Assembly (NCBI RefSeq): GCF_032399705.1 | Contig: NZ_CP135922.1 | Span: 868,001 to 932,000, forward strand | Reading direction: 5' to 3' | Source: Paenibacillus sp. BIC5C1 | GTDB taxonomy: Bacteria; Bacillota; Bacilli; Paenibacillales; Paenibacillaceae | Length of the DNA stretch: 64,000 nt | Shown: piece after piece, positions 53,312-61,957 of the stretch | Position numbering within the stretch: the first letter of the stretch is position 1 | Layout of the letters: each line of letters begins with the position of its first letter | The notes under the pieces: generated by a model | What the model was told of the DNA's origin: nothing | Seen by the model: the letters and a program-made list of their open reading frames with translations, nothing else | Databases searched by the model: none | Position numbers and translations under genes: made by a program

Positions 53312-55831
53312 TTACTTCTGATCCGGGTTAGGCTCCAAAATGGCGTAGCTGCCGAGCGTGGCCAATTGAGCTGTATTCAGCAGGGCTTCATCTACCGCAG
53401 CGAGGGCTTCGCCTGCAGCTGTCATCAGTTCATCAGAGTCCACAGGTGAGGCAAAACGAAGAATTACCCGATTTTCTCCATTTTTCAGTTCACTCTCAGC
53501 CTTCGTTTTGTATTCACTAATCGAAGCGACTTCGAGATCGTTCTGTACATAATAATCGTTCGCATCACTTTCGCCATTAAACAGGGCGAGTTCGGCATCA
53601 AGCCAGTAATCCTTATCGGCTATCGTTTTCTGACTTGCAGCCGTCTCATCATTTGCATTGTACAGGAAGTAAGGAATACCGGAATTGGTCAGATTGTTGG
53701 TAGCATCTACATGGAACCATTCATTTCCGATTTTTACCTTATTCCACGCATGAGGAACACCGCTAGATGCTCCCGTTACGACGATGCTTTCCAGTCCAGA
53801 CAGATCGGAGAGCAGTTTGTAGACGGAAGCATAGCTGGCACATACGCCAACGCCTTTGACAAGGATACCGTAAGTGGTAAACGAATCGTTGAACTGTGCA
53901 TCGACATTTTTAAAATTGTTCTGTTCTGCATTTTCCAATGCTGCATCATCATACTTCGCGTTATCGTTCAGATAATCGTAGATGGCTTTCCGTTTCTCAT
54001 CATCCTTCATGCCATCCTTGATGATGGAAGCAACAACTTCGTTTGCTTTGGCGATAATCTCGCTCTGCTTCTTCTGGATGACATCTGCCGACTCATTGTA
54101 ATGGATCGAAAGGGTAAGTGTACCGTAATTGTATTCAAAACCTTCCACACCAAGAATCAATGGATTCTGGTACATTACTTTCAGGACAACATCCGAGAGC
54201 GTTGTGAAATTTTGGGCCTCTGGAAAAGCTTTTAATGAGATCTTGTCTTGGGCAGCAACCATGTTTTTAGCCAAAACTTCTTCCAATGCAGAATCTGCAT
54301 TGATCATTGTATCGCCTGTAGCCGGCTCAGGAACCGTTTCCTGATTACCTTGTTCTACATTCTGCTGGGTATTGGATTTCTGCTCATCTACCAGATTGTC
54401 CTCTTCAATTTCGGAAGCTGGATCCGGAGATTCACTCGTAATTTCATCAGAAGCTTTATCGGGAGTTTCATCGCCAATCTCGGTGGATGCAGAATCAGTA
54501 TCGGCTTCTGACGTTTCAGTATCGTTTGTGGACTCTGTAGATAGAGCTTCTTCAACCGTCGGTCCTGTTTCTGTTTCCGTTGCAGTCTCCGATGCAGGAG
54601 AATCATGATTGTTGATAATGGTTGGCACATCAGGTGCAGGGACGTATGGTGTGTTATTTTTCGGTTCTACCAGTCCGTTACTGGAATCAGCCACGGTTTG
54701 CTGGGCAAGTCTATTCAGGTCATCTTGGGTCACATTCTCTACGCGTACGTAACTTTTCAGAGCTGTTCCTTTAATGTGAAAAGGAATATTTGTTTCATTG
54801 AACTCCGAAATCTCTACGTTGGCGGTATCATAAACAATCGTCTCACGGGCTAAAGAACCATCATTGTACTCAACTGTCGTTTTTTGGGGGAGTACATCTA
54901 TATTCTTTAATTTCTCCCTATACAATTGTTCTTTCAAAGCTGTTGGTAACTGGGAAGCAAGCGGAGCTGTAGGGACACCTCTGCTAAAATTGGATTCTTT
55001 TCCTCCACCTAGTGCAGTGACGTAATACTCTCCTCGTATACCATGGTTCTGATGAGTAGTTATCAGTTCATTATAAGTGCCGAGCCCGCCTTTTCCGTCT
55101 CTCAAAAAATCATTGAAAGACGTCTCTGTCGTTACCGCAAGATCTAAAGGCAGACTATTATTAAAAGCATCCTCTGCACCGGTCACAGGCTTGTTTGTAT
55201 CAAAGTAAGTTAGGTCAGAACGCTCATAAATTTTATATTCGGTTGCACCTTCAACCTTGTCCCAGACCAACTTGAACCGTCTGTCTTTATCAATCTCGTA
55301 TCTTAGGTTGGGCACAGGTAACTCCGATTTCACTGTAAACGGAATAATGATGGGTTGATTGAGCAGTGTTAGCTTCTCCGCATCCGGATCATAGTTCAGA
55401 CGAATGTAATAGATAGGGGCACCGCCCCAAGAACTTTGATGCGTGTTATTTAATGAATCGGAGCTTAGTACACCCGATCCAAGAGGCTCAATAGAAACAT
55501 TGTTGTCATTGATTTCTGGTATGGCGTAAACTTTGCTGGATTCAAGGGCCTTAATATCGGTATGTACACTAATAATGTCACTAGCTGACAGGCTATTTTT
55601 ACGTAAATCTGCTTTAAACCTAAACGTAAATTCCTCATCCTGAGCTACGTTATACATCGGCATAATCGCTTTATTCGATTCGGATCCGTACTTCTGCTTC
55701 AAACTTAATACGCTAGAACCTTCTACTATTTCTGTGGGGTTATTCTCGGACGGGCTGCTCTCCTTGTCATTGCTCTGACATCCAGCCAGTAACAGGGTAA
55801 GCATAAACATAATCAAAAATAAACGTTTCAT
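53312..55831 (-). CDS. Lipoprotein with transglutaminase-like cysteine protease fold
   Basis: An 839-residue surface lipoprotein. Lipobox L-L-A-G-C near residue 18, FN3-like beta region (about 175-290), a long Glu/Thr/Ser/Asp-rich low-complexity spacer (about 405-515), and a transglutaminase-like domain near 640-740. The catalytic set is visible: Cys in G-V-G-V-C-A-S-Y (codon 53841-53843), His in V-P-H-A-W-N (53750-53752), and Asp in F-H-V-D-A-T-N. Members of this fold in bacteria act as peptidases or crosslinkers at the wall. The start at ATG 55831 precedes the signal sequence; 12 upstream residues are ignored. Confidence 0.82.
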   Translation of the reverse strand: MKRLFLIMFMLTLLLAGCQSNDKESSPSENNPTEIVEGSSVLSLKQKYGSESNKAIMPMYNVAQDEEFTFRFKADLRKNSLSASDIISVHTDIKALESSKVYAIPEINDNNVSIEPLGSGVLSSDSLNNTHQSSWGGAPIYYIRLNYDPDAEKLTLLNQPIIIPFTVKSELPVPNLRYEIDKDRRFKLVWDKVEGATEYKIYERSDLTYFDTNKPVTGAEDAFNNSLPLDLAVTTETSFNDFLRDGKGGLGTYNELITTHQNHGIRGEYYVTALGGGKESNFSRGVPTAPLASQLPTALKEQLYREKLKNIDVLPQKTTVEYNDGSLARETIVYDTANVEISEFNETNIPFHIKGTALKSYVRVENVTQDDLNRLAQQTVADSSNGLVEPKNNTPYVPAPDVPTIINNHDSPASETATETETGPTVEEALSTESTNDTETSEADTDSASTEIGDETPDKASDEITSESPDPASEIEEDNLVDEQKSNTQQNVEQGNQETVPEPATGDTMINADSALEEVLAKNMVAAQDKISLKAFPEAQNFTTLSDVVLKVMYQNPLILGVEGFEYNYGTLTLSIHYNESADVIQKKQSEIIAKANEVVASIIKDGMKDDEKRKAIYDYLNDNAKYDDAALENAEQNNFKNVDAQFNDSFTTYGILVKGVGVCASYASVYKLLSDLSGLESIVVTGASSGVPHAWNKVKIGNEWFHVDATNNLTNSGIPYFLYNANDETAASQKTIADKDYWLDAELALFNGESDANDYYVQNDLEVASISEYKTKAESELKNGENRVILRFASPVDSDELMTAAGEALAAVDEALLNTAQLATLGSYAILEPNPDQK

Positions 55832-55978
55832 GGTACACCGCTTTCTCGTTTTTCTAAGTTGTTGCAAAGTCTAATTTCTAAAAAAATTAAAACACCGAAG
55901 ATTATCATTTCTGGTTAAAACCCATTTACGAACCTCTTATCAGCAAAACCTCCTATTAATTTCCTAATGTCTTTTGCT

Positions 55979-56007
55979 AGTCTATGGTCATATAGACTTA
56001 TTGTCAA
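55979..56007 (-). promoter_or_regulatory. Candidate promoter of the lipoprotein gene
   Basis: On the minus strand, TTGACA (56002-56007), 17-bp spacer, TAGACT (55979-55984). It would give a leader of about 140 bases. Confidence 0.45.
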
Positions 56008-56149
56008 GATATGTAATGGTATATTATGACTATATACAATAGAGCAAGAATCCAGTAAAAGAGCTAGTTAAATTGATCTTTGCGAGAGAGTGAGAATTGT
56101 CGAGACTTCTGGTACAATGCATGATAAAACGAAAAATGGAGTGGATCGG

Positions 56150-56569
56150 ATGACGCCAGAACAGATTGTCAGAACTTTTTTTGAAGAAGTGCGCTCGGGT
56201 CGCAATCTTGATTATGCCAATACACTGATGGCCGAGCAGGTACTGGCTCACCAGGTGATCTCGGAAGAGGAAGTGACAGTCACAAGAACGCCTTCCGTCT
56301 ATGCGGATCATGTGAGGGAAATGATTGAGGTGTACGGAGATTTTTCGCTGCAGATTCAGGAGTTGCTCGCACAGGGAGAGAAAGTATATGTACGCTGGAG
56401 ACAAGTGGGTACTCATGTTGGAGAAGTGGATGGATATGCGCCGACCAACCTGCCCGTGATTGAAATTGCGAGTGCGGTATACCGAGTGGAGAATGAGAGA
56501 ATTGCAGAGTACTGGATTCAGATCGACAGGCTGGGAATCGAAAAACAATTGGAGCGCAATCAGAGCTGA
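56150..56569 (+). CDS. SnoaL-like / NTF2-fold small protein
   Basis: A 139-residue cytosolic protein of the SnoaL-like polyketide-cyclase/ester-cyclase family: opening helix P-E-Q-I-V-R-T-F-F-E-E-V-R-S-G, central V-Y-V-R-W-R-Q-V-G-T-H and closing I-A-E-Y-W-I-Q-I-D-R-L-G. Most genomic members have no known substrate. GGAG lies 8 bases before ATG 56150. Upstream starts in the same frame lack a site. Monocistronic. Confidence 0.78.
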   Translation: MTPEQIVRTFFEEVRSGRNLDYANTLMAEQVLAHQVISEEEVTVTRTPSVYADHVREMIEVYGDFSLQIQELLAQGEKVYVRWRQVGTHVGEVDGYAPTNLPVIEIASAVYRVENERIAEYWIQIDRLGIEKQLERNQS

Positions 56570-56962
56570 GAACCAGCTTTATCACAGAAGAGATTTCTCA
56601 AATTATATAATACAGATATAACTACTTCTACCACATCCACATTATCAGTAATTAATAATGAGGATTTTGCAGGTACTGCGACTACGAAACAGTTTAATAT
56701 CCCGGAGGGATTTGAATATGTGAAAGTGAACTTTAAAAATACCGGTTCGAAAGCGTTCACGTTTACGATTAACCAAGAATCTACTGCTGGAACCGCAAAA
56801 ATGTCTTATACTGTCCCAGCAGATGGTATAGAGCATACTTATTGGAATGACCAGGCTTGGTCAACGGGTTTGTTTTATGTGAGCATGTCTTCTGCGCAAG
56901 GGATGTCCGGCAAATTGAGTGTGTTGCTGGGTACTGACCCCAATAAACAGAAAAGTTTGTAA
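56570..56962 (+). pseudogene. Headless fragment of a secreted beta-sandwich protein
   Basis: The frame is open from right after the preceding stop (same frame) and reads as natural protein for about 115 residues (Thr/Ser-rich start, then F-N-I-P-E-G-F, V-K-V-N-F-K-N-T-G-S, W-S-T-G-L-F-Y-V-S). It looks like a secreted small-domain protein whose signal peptide and start are gone. The only start with a ribosome site is GTG 56720 after CGGAGGG, which would give 80 residues but cuts a strand. It is either a remnant or an 80-residue cytosolic protein. Confidence 0.45.
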
Positions 56963-57001
56963 AAGCCATCGACTCATGCTGATAAGTGATTGTAGAAAAG
57001 C

Positions 57002-57760
57002 CTAGACTTTCTTGACCCTATACCAGTATGTATAGATTTCCGTGTATCCAAGTTTGGCATACAGTTTTAATGCGGGAGCATTATTGGCAACTACTTGCAG
57101 GTAACTGGAGGTAGCACCATTCTCTTTTCCCCAATGCAACAGATGAAGGATCATCTGCTCGGCCAATCCCCGATTCCGGAAGTTAGCGTCCGTTATGATG
57201 TCATATAATCCAATATAGCCTCGTTCCACCACACCAAATCCACAAGCAACGACTTGTCCGTCGATGAACAGCGAGATGAAACCTGTACGCGTACGGATGT
57301 TATTCAACATTAGTTCCATCGTTCCCCGATGCAGATCACTTACCTGATTCAGTCTGCAAAAGTGATCCAGCCACTCTCCGGTTAACTGTTCGTCCATTTT
57401 TACATCAGAGTGCTCGGGCTCCTTAAGGGTTTCCAGGCTCCGAGTCTGAACCCGGCTGAGATCCACAATATCATACCCCTTTTCATGCAAAAGCTGGTCG
57501 AGATGATCCGGCTGGATAAACGGCGTAATCTTGAATATGGTACTTAACTGATTGGAAGCGTAAATTTGCTCGCATTGCTCGATCTTTTCATGCACATCCA
57601 TGGTCGAGTAGTGAAGAGGTTGAATGGAGTTGGCGCGCTTCGTATATCCCTGTGCAAAACGCATTGCCCATCCGTCAAAAAGCAAGGTGGATAAGGGCGG
57701 CCAATGGTTGAGTGATAGTTCCTCAATGGTTTTGTAATCCGGATTCGATGTAGGGGTCAT
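57002..57760 (-). CDS. GNAT family acetyltransferase
   Basis: A 252-residue protein with a C-terminal GNAT domain: acetyl-CoA loop N-F-R-N-R-G-L-A-E near residue 192 and closing A-L-K-L-Y-A-K-L-G-Y near 230. The N-terminal half contains L-L-F-D-G-W-A-M-R-F-A-Q-G-Y-T-K-R-A-N-S, found in a conserved Bacillales GNAT subgroup. Acceptor unknown. Single gene with no operon partner. Confidence 0.85.
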   Translation of the reverse strand: MTPTSNPDYKTIEELSLNHWPPLSTLLFDGWAMRFAQGYTKRANSIQPLHYSTMDVHEKIEQCEQIYASNQLSTIFKITPFIQPDHLDQLLHEKGYDIVDLSRVQTRSLETLKEPEHSDVKMDEQLTGEWLDHFCRLNQVSDLHRGTMELMLNNIRTRTGFISLFIDGQVVACGFGVVERGYIGLYDIITDANFRNRGLAEQMILHLLHWGKENGATSSYLQVVANNAPALKLYAKLGYTEIYTYWYRVKKV

Positions 57761-57932
57761 ATCTATCCTCCTATCTTATAATTTTATAATAATACATATT
57801 AATGAATAAAAATTCAATACGAAATATATAATGTGTCACGAAACATAATGCATAGAGTTACTGAATGGGTTACAATCTGAATGAATAAATCCAAATTTTG
57901 AAATTGAAATATCGGAAGAAGTGGAGCAGGTT

Positions 57933-58595
57933 ATGCTAACTATTGAAATAAACAATCACATCATTAACTGTCATATCGAATATGGAAAACGGAAGAAAGC
58001 TTCCATTACGATGGATTTACCCTATATGGTCACAATCAAGGCTCCCAATGGTACCAGCGAAGACATGATCCGGCAGCTTGTTACGCAGCATGGGGAAGTG
58101 ATTTTGACAAAATCAGCTCTGATGCAGCAGGCGTTGGACGGTCCTCAAGCGAAAGAATATGAAGAGGAAGGCAAAGGGAAGTTTCTGCTCTTTGGCAAAG
58201 AACATGCGCTGCATGAGTTAATTGACGTAGAGGGATGTTCGGAAGAGGATTTGCGTGCGAATCTGAAGAAGTTTTATTTTGCGGAGTGTAAAAGAATGAT
58301 CGGTGAGCGCATCGGCCGTTACCAGCAGGAGTTGAAGGTGAAGCCGAAGTCTGTGGACATCGTGGAATCGGCGACCAAGTGGGGAAGCTGCAGTTGGGAT
58401 AAAAAGCTGACGTTTAACTACCGCCTGGCGATGGCTCCACTAGAGGTGATTGATTACGTGATCATCCATGAGTTATGCCATATCCATCATATGAATCATG
58501 ATCGTTCGTTCTGGCGCCGAGTGGGCAGTGTTATGCCCGACTACAAAGCCAAGGAGGATTATTTGATGCGATATGGCCGAGCCATGACCTTGTGA
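57933..58595 (+). CDS. YgjP-like zinc metallopeptidase (DUF45 / M48-like)
   Basis: A 220-residue cytosolic protein with zinc signature H179-E-L-C-H183 and a further His at 189 (M-N-H-D), then F-W. The conserved block K-W-G-S-C-S-W near residue 150 is diagnostic of the YgjP/DUF45 family, whose proteolytic role is known only in general. GGAG lies about 8 bases before ATG 57933; a GTG at 57921 is upstream without a site. The DUF1801 gene follows after 43 bases and may be in the same unit. Confidence 0.87.
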   Translation: MLTIEINNHIINCHIEYGKRKKASITMDLPYMVTIKAPNGTSEDMIRQLVTQHGEVILTKSALMQQALDGPQAKEYEEEGKGKFLLFGKEHALHELIDVEGCSEEDLRANLKKFYFAECKRMIGERIGRYQQELKVKPKSVDIVESATKWGSCSWDKKLTFNYRLAMAPLEVIDYVIIHELCHIHHMNHDRSFWRRVGSVMPDYKAKEDYLMRYGRAMTL

Positions 58596-58606
58596 AAAAT
58601 AAGCGT

Positions 58607-58624
58607 ACCACGTATGGACGTGGT
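58607..58624 (+). other. Hairpin just before the DUF1801 ribosome site
   Basis: ACCACGT (58607-58613) and ACGTGGT (58618-58624) form a 7-bp stem two bases before the GGAAGGAG site. Possible translation control or processing site. Confidence 0.35.
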
Positions 58625-58638
58625 GGAAGGAGTTCAAG

Positions 58639-59025
58639 ATGTCAGATAGTACCTCTTATGATGTGCTGGTAGATGAATATATCTCGCAATTTCCTTCAGA
58701 TGTACAGGTCAAATTACAATCATTAAGACAGATTATTCGCGATTCCGCTCCCAATGCCGTGGAGAAGATCAGCTACAAGATGCCAACGTATGCAGAGCAC
58801 GGGAATCTGGTTCATTTTGCAGCGTACTCCAAGCATATCGGATTTTACCCGGGTGCCAGTGGGATTGAAGCGTTTAAGGAGGAACTCTCACGGTATAAAG
58901 GAGCCAAAGGATCGGTGCAATTTCCATTGGATCAACCATTGCCAGAAGAATTGATCCGCCGGATCGTGGAATTTCGGGTGCAGGCCAATGTGGAGAAGGC
59001 TCGGGAAAAGAAACGAAAGAAGTAG
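58639..59025 (+). CDS. DUF1801 / YdhG-type protein (iron-chaperone-like fold)
   Basis: A 128-residue cytosolic protein. The motif I-S-Y-K-M-P-T-Y near residue 45, V-H-F-A-A-Y-S-K-H-I-G-F-Y-P near 56 and G-A-K-G-S-V-Q-F-P near 90 are the core of DUF1801. B. subtilis YdhG (Fra) of this family is a frataxin-like iron carrier, but many members are untested, so no symbol is given. GGAAGGAG lies about 8 bases before the ATG. Confidence 0.82.
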   Translation: MSDSTSYDVLVDEYISQFPSDVQVKLQSLRQIIRDSAPNAVEKISYKMPTYAEHGNLVHFAAYSKHIGFYPGASGIEAFKEELSRYKGAKGSVQFPLDQPLPEELIRRIVEFRVQANVEKAREKKRKK

Positions 59026-59120
59026 TGGACGGTCCCATATATATGCGCGAGTAACGCGAGTAAAAGGAAATGGATGAGGATTAACACGGTTTATATGTAA
59101 CTTCAAAGATTTGAGTATGG

Positions 59121-59271
59121 TATAATTAGAGCAGATTAGTCGTAGAATGCTCAGAGAGCCGTGCTGGTAACACGACTCTCTGAGCAATAGCCGCTTTTAA
59201 GGGCGGTGGGCTTCGCTTAGAAAGCTGATCATAAATAGACCGCATCCTTTTGCGAGGGGGGCGGTCTATTT
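59121..59271 (+). ncRNA. Putative antitoxin RNA opposing the holin-like toxin gene
   Basis: An extended -10 (TGG-TATAAT, 59121-59126) is followed by a stable hairpin (GCTCAGAGAG near 59149 with CTCTCTGAGC near 59176) and then a terminator stem AAATAGACCGC/GCGGTCTATTT (about 59233-59271). The RNA, starting near 59133, overlaps the 3' end of the toxin message on the opposite strand, as in txpA/RatA and bsrG/SR4. Exact ends are predicted only. Confidence 0.6.
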
Positions 59272-59346
59272 GCGTTTATCGGACAGAATGGCAACGAGGA
59301 GCGTGCCGAAGGTAAGCATCAACATGATTGCTTCAAACACTGTCAC
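59266..59346 (-). CDS. Holin-like type I toxin, 26 residues
   Basis: Very short gene: GTG at 59346, stop TAG at 59266-59268, with GGGAGGT (59354-59360) 7 bases before the start. The peptide has the family start T-V-F-E-A, one hydrophobic membrane helix (residues 6-20, M-L-M-L-T-F-G-T-L-L), and a charged end S-D-K-R-K. This matches the putative holin-like toxin family of Firmicute type I toxin-antitoxin systems, whose members insert in the membrane. An extended -10 promoter lies at 59413-59418, and an opposing RNA overlaps its 3' end. Confidence 0.8.
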   Translation of the reverse strand: MTVFEAIMLMLTFGTLLVAILSDKRK

Positions 59347-59412
59347 AGGGCATACCTCCCTTCATGGCGAGGTAGCCGACCGACCCTTTAAGCCTATTCT
59401 ATTGCTTTGTTG

Positions 59413-59418
59413 ATTATA
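59413..59418 (-). promoter_or_regulatory. Toxin promoter (extended -10)
   Basis: On the minus strand ATGC-TATAAT gives an extended -10 with no good -35, like the facing antitoxin promoter. Leader of about 60 bases to the GTG start. Confidence 0.55.
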
Positions 59419-59535
59419 GCATATTTTGTAAGAATTTATGGCTTCAGAATCTGTGTATATGTAATTCGCTCATTAGTTGCAGGGCATCCCGAAAAAAATA
59501 GCTATGTTACATTCTAATGTTGATTTGTGACCATA

Positions 59536-59563
59536 AGAAAACCGCCTTTGTGAAAAGGCGGTT
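59536..59563 (-). terminator. Terminator of the DHFR-like gene
   Basis: AACCGCCTTT (59540-59549) pairs with AAAGGCGGTT (59554-59563); on the minus strand it is followed by TTTTCTTAT. Confidence 0.75.
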
Positions 59564-59609
59564 ATTTAGCGATTTGTCTACCGTTGCGTAATCACCTTAA
59601 GTGACAAGG

Positions 59610-60185
59610 TCATCTTACCGTCTGATAAACGAGACCTATGGCTCCAGAATCAAAGGTCTTGTTTTCAATTAGATTAAGATTGATCTTCTCCTTGATGCCT
59701 TGGAATAATGGCAATCCCTTACCGACCAGGACGGGAGAAACTGTAATTTTATACTCATCAATTAAATCAAGCTGCATAAGGTGGTGTGCGAACCTAGGAC
59801 TGCCGAGGATGACCATATCCTTGCCTGGCTGCTGTTTGAGGTTATTGATCTCTTCCTCGATATCTTCTTTCACGAGTCTTGAATTATTCCATTCGACTTT
59901 CTCCAGCGTCGTGGAAAAAACGACTTTGGCTGTCTTTTCGATCCAATCAGCATGATCAAGTTCATGTTGCGAAGCTGATGGGTTCGAAGGCACAGATGGC
60001 CAGTAACTGTGCATCATCTGATAAGTCCCACGCCCCCAAAGGACCGTGTCGGCAGTACTCAGAATTTCTTTTGCGTGTTTCTCCAAATCAGCATCGTAGG
60101 AAACCCAGCCAATGTCCATTTCACCATTCGGCCCTTCTACAAAACCGTCAAGCGATGCGTGCAGAAATAGAACGAGTTTTCTCAT
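59610..60185 (-). CDS. Dihydrofolate-reductase-like protein (RibD C-terminal family)
   Basis: A 191-residue NADPH-binding protein of the DHFR/RibD_C fold, of the YwjB/YyaP type common in Bacillales. It opens with the family strand L-V-L-F-L-H-A-S-L-D-G-F-V-E-G-P-N-G and contains V-L-W-G-R-G-T-Y near 48 and G-S-P-R-F-A-H near 130. Not a housekeeping folA; natural substrate unknown. AAAGGAG is 8 bases before ATG 60185; the start at 60206 lies inside the ribosome site context and is not used. Confidence 0.85.
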   Translation of the reverse strand: MRKLVLFLHASLDGFVEGPNGEMDIGWVSYDADLEKHAKEILSTADTVLWGRGTYQMMHSYWPSVPSNPSASQHELDHADWIEKTAKVVFSTTLEKVEWNNSRLVKEDIEEEINNLKQQPGKDMVILGSPRFAHHLMQLDLIDEYKITVSPVLVGKGLPLFQGIKEKINLNLIENKTFDSGAIGLVYQTVR

Positions 60186-60368
60186 TTTCAATTCTCCTTT
60201 GCGCATGAGGGATATCTAACTATGAACATATTTTTCTTATTCGATGAGGTATCCTCATATTCCTTGTTGTCTCCATGAGCATTTTTAAGCACAAAACTGA
60301 ATTCAGCCTTTTTTCAGGTAGAGCCATTATACTATTCCCGAATCCTGTACTGGAAAAGGAGTTTTGGC

Positions 60369-61952
60369 ATGTCTAAGGTGGTCCATAAGTCGCTTTATCT
60401 CATCCTGCTTGTTTTTGTCGGCGTGTTTATCGTTTCATCCCTATTTGTCCGGGCACAGTACAACTACACCTTGTACGGGGATAATCCGATTCTGGGTACG
60501 CAGCAGTGGAGTATTTTTATCCCAGTGATTGCCTTGCTTCTGGTATCGGGCGTCGTGTTATATCGGCTTGGTCTGAAGCTGAACAAATACAGTCCCAAAG
60601 TTGTCATTCCTGTGGTGCTGCTATGTTCTCTGGCCATTCAAATTATAATTATTTTCGTGTTTCCACGAGTGCCTACGGATGATTCACAGACTGTGCTTTC
60701 ACTCGCGATGAACATGCTCTACGATCAGGATTATTCCTCGTTTGAAACAGGTGGATATCTGCACATGTTCCCGTTCAACTTTTCCACCGTCTTGTATCTA
60801 AAAACATTGCTGTACCTGTTCCCGGATAATTATCTGGTAATCAAGCTGTTCAATATTTTGTTTGCAACGGTAACGACATTAATGATTTATCTCATTTATA
60901 AACAGTTAAATCATAAGTCCGCGGAACGTGATTACGGGGTTCTGATCTTTGCACCCACGTATCTGCCATCCCTGTTCCTGAACAACCTGATCTATAACGA
61001 TGTTATTGCTACGGCATTTCTGACATCTTGTTTATACTTTTTGATTCGGTTTATACGTGAAAAGTCTTGGCAGACGATCGTTATTGCCGCCATTCTGCTC
61101 GCCATTGGCAACTACTTCCGAAGCATTGGCGTAATTGTGCTGATTGCTGCTATGTTAACCATCCTGCTGAATATGCGAAGTATTGGATTCAAGAAAGTGA
61201 TTGCCTCCATCTTCGTGCTGGCTACGTTGTTTAACGTCCCAGGGTGGACTCAGAATGCGGTATTAAAATCATCAGGTGCTGTAAGTGAGCCTGTTGGAGA
61301 AAATTCGGCACCGGTCTATATGTGGTTGAACATGGGTATTAATCTGGAACGATTCGGCTTCTGGGACAATATGGAGAGCTACCAGATCTATCAAAGAGAA
61401 GCCAACTATAATAAAGCTGAAAGTACAGAACTGTACAAGCAGGAGATTGAACGCAAACTGTCGGAAGCCAGCTTAAGTGACTTGGCCCAGATGTATTACA
61501 AAAAGATTATTTGGACCTGGACCGAAGGCACCTACCAAATGGATCGATATGGCATTGGTAACGAAAGCTCCTCGGGTATGGGAGGAGGAAGAGGTGGCGG
61601 AATTGCCGGCTCCTACAGTTATACCAATGCGGTCACAGAATTATTCAAGGGAGATTCCGTCTATCGGACGGGGGTGCTTTGGATCGTTTATGTGATGAAT
61701 TTCATGATGTACTGTTTTATTTTCATTCGCTTGGTCGGTGGGATTCGTGAAAAGCGGTATGACGAAGTCTCTTTGATTCTGGTTATTCTCGGATTTATCG
61801 GATTCTATATTCTGTGGGAGATTAAATCGAGGTATATCTACCCCGTATATCCGCTGCTGATTGTATTGTCGTACATGGGATTCAAAGATGCGTATAACTT
61901 CATGTCTCATAGAAAACTCGGCTGGGAACGTTCTTCCCTGAGAAAAGGGTGA
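60369..61952 (+). CDS. GT39-like membrane glycosyltransferase
   Basis: A 527-residue multi-pass membrane protein with about ten to twelve helices and the first-loop acidic motif P-T-D-D-S-Q near residue 101 expected of dolichyl/undecaprenyl-phosphate-sugar mannosyltransferase (GT39/PMT) family enzymes. A Gly-rich loop (M-G-G-G-R-G-G-G near 400) and an I-K-S-R-Y-I-Y-P motif near 480 are also seen. Role: transfer of a lipid-linked sugar to a surface protein or polymer. AAAAGGAG lies about 8 bases before the ATG. The next gene, a lipoprotein, starts 5 bases after its stop, so the two form one unit. Confidence 0.75.
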   Translation: MSKVVHKSLYLILLVFVGVFIVSSLFVRAQYNYTLYGDNPILGTQQWSIFIPVIALLLVSGVVLYRLGLKLNKYSPKVVIPVVLLCSLAIQIIIIFVFPRVPTDDSQTVLSLAMNMLYDQDYSSFETGGYLHMFPFNFSTVLYLKTLLYLFPDNYLVIKLFNILFATVTTLMIYLIYKQLNHKSAERDYGVLIFAPTYLPSLFLNNLIYNDVIATAFLTSCLYFLIRFIREKSWQTIVIAAILLAIGNYFRSIGVIVLIAAMLTILLNMRSIGFKKVIASIFVLATLFNVPGWTQNAVLKSSGAVSEPVGENSAPVYMWLNMGINLERFGFWDNMESYQIYQREANYNKAESTELYKQEIERKLSEASLSDLAQMYYKKIIWTWTEGTYQMDRYGIGNESSSGMGGGRGGGIAGSYSYTNAVTELFKGDSVYRTGVLWIVYVMNFMMYCFIFIRLVGGIREKRYDEVSLILVILGFIGFYILWEIKSRYIYPVYPLLIVLSYMGFKDAYNFMSHRKLGWERSSLRKG

Positions 61953-61957
61953 TCCGT

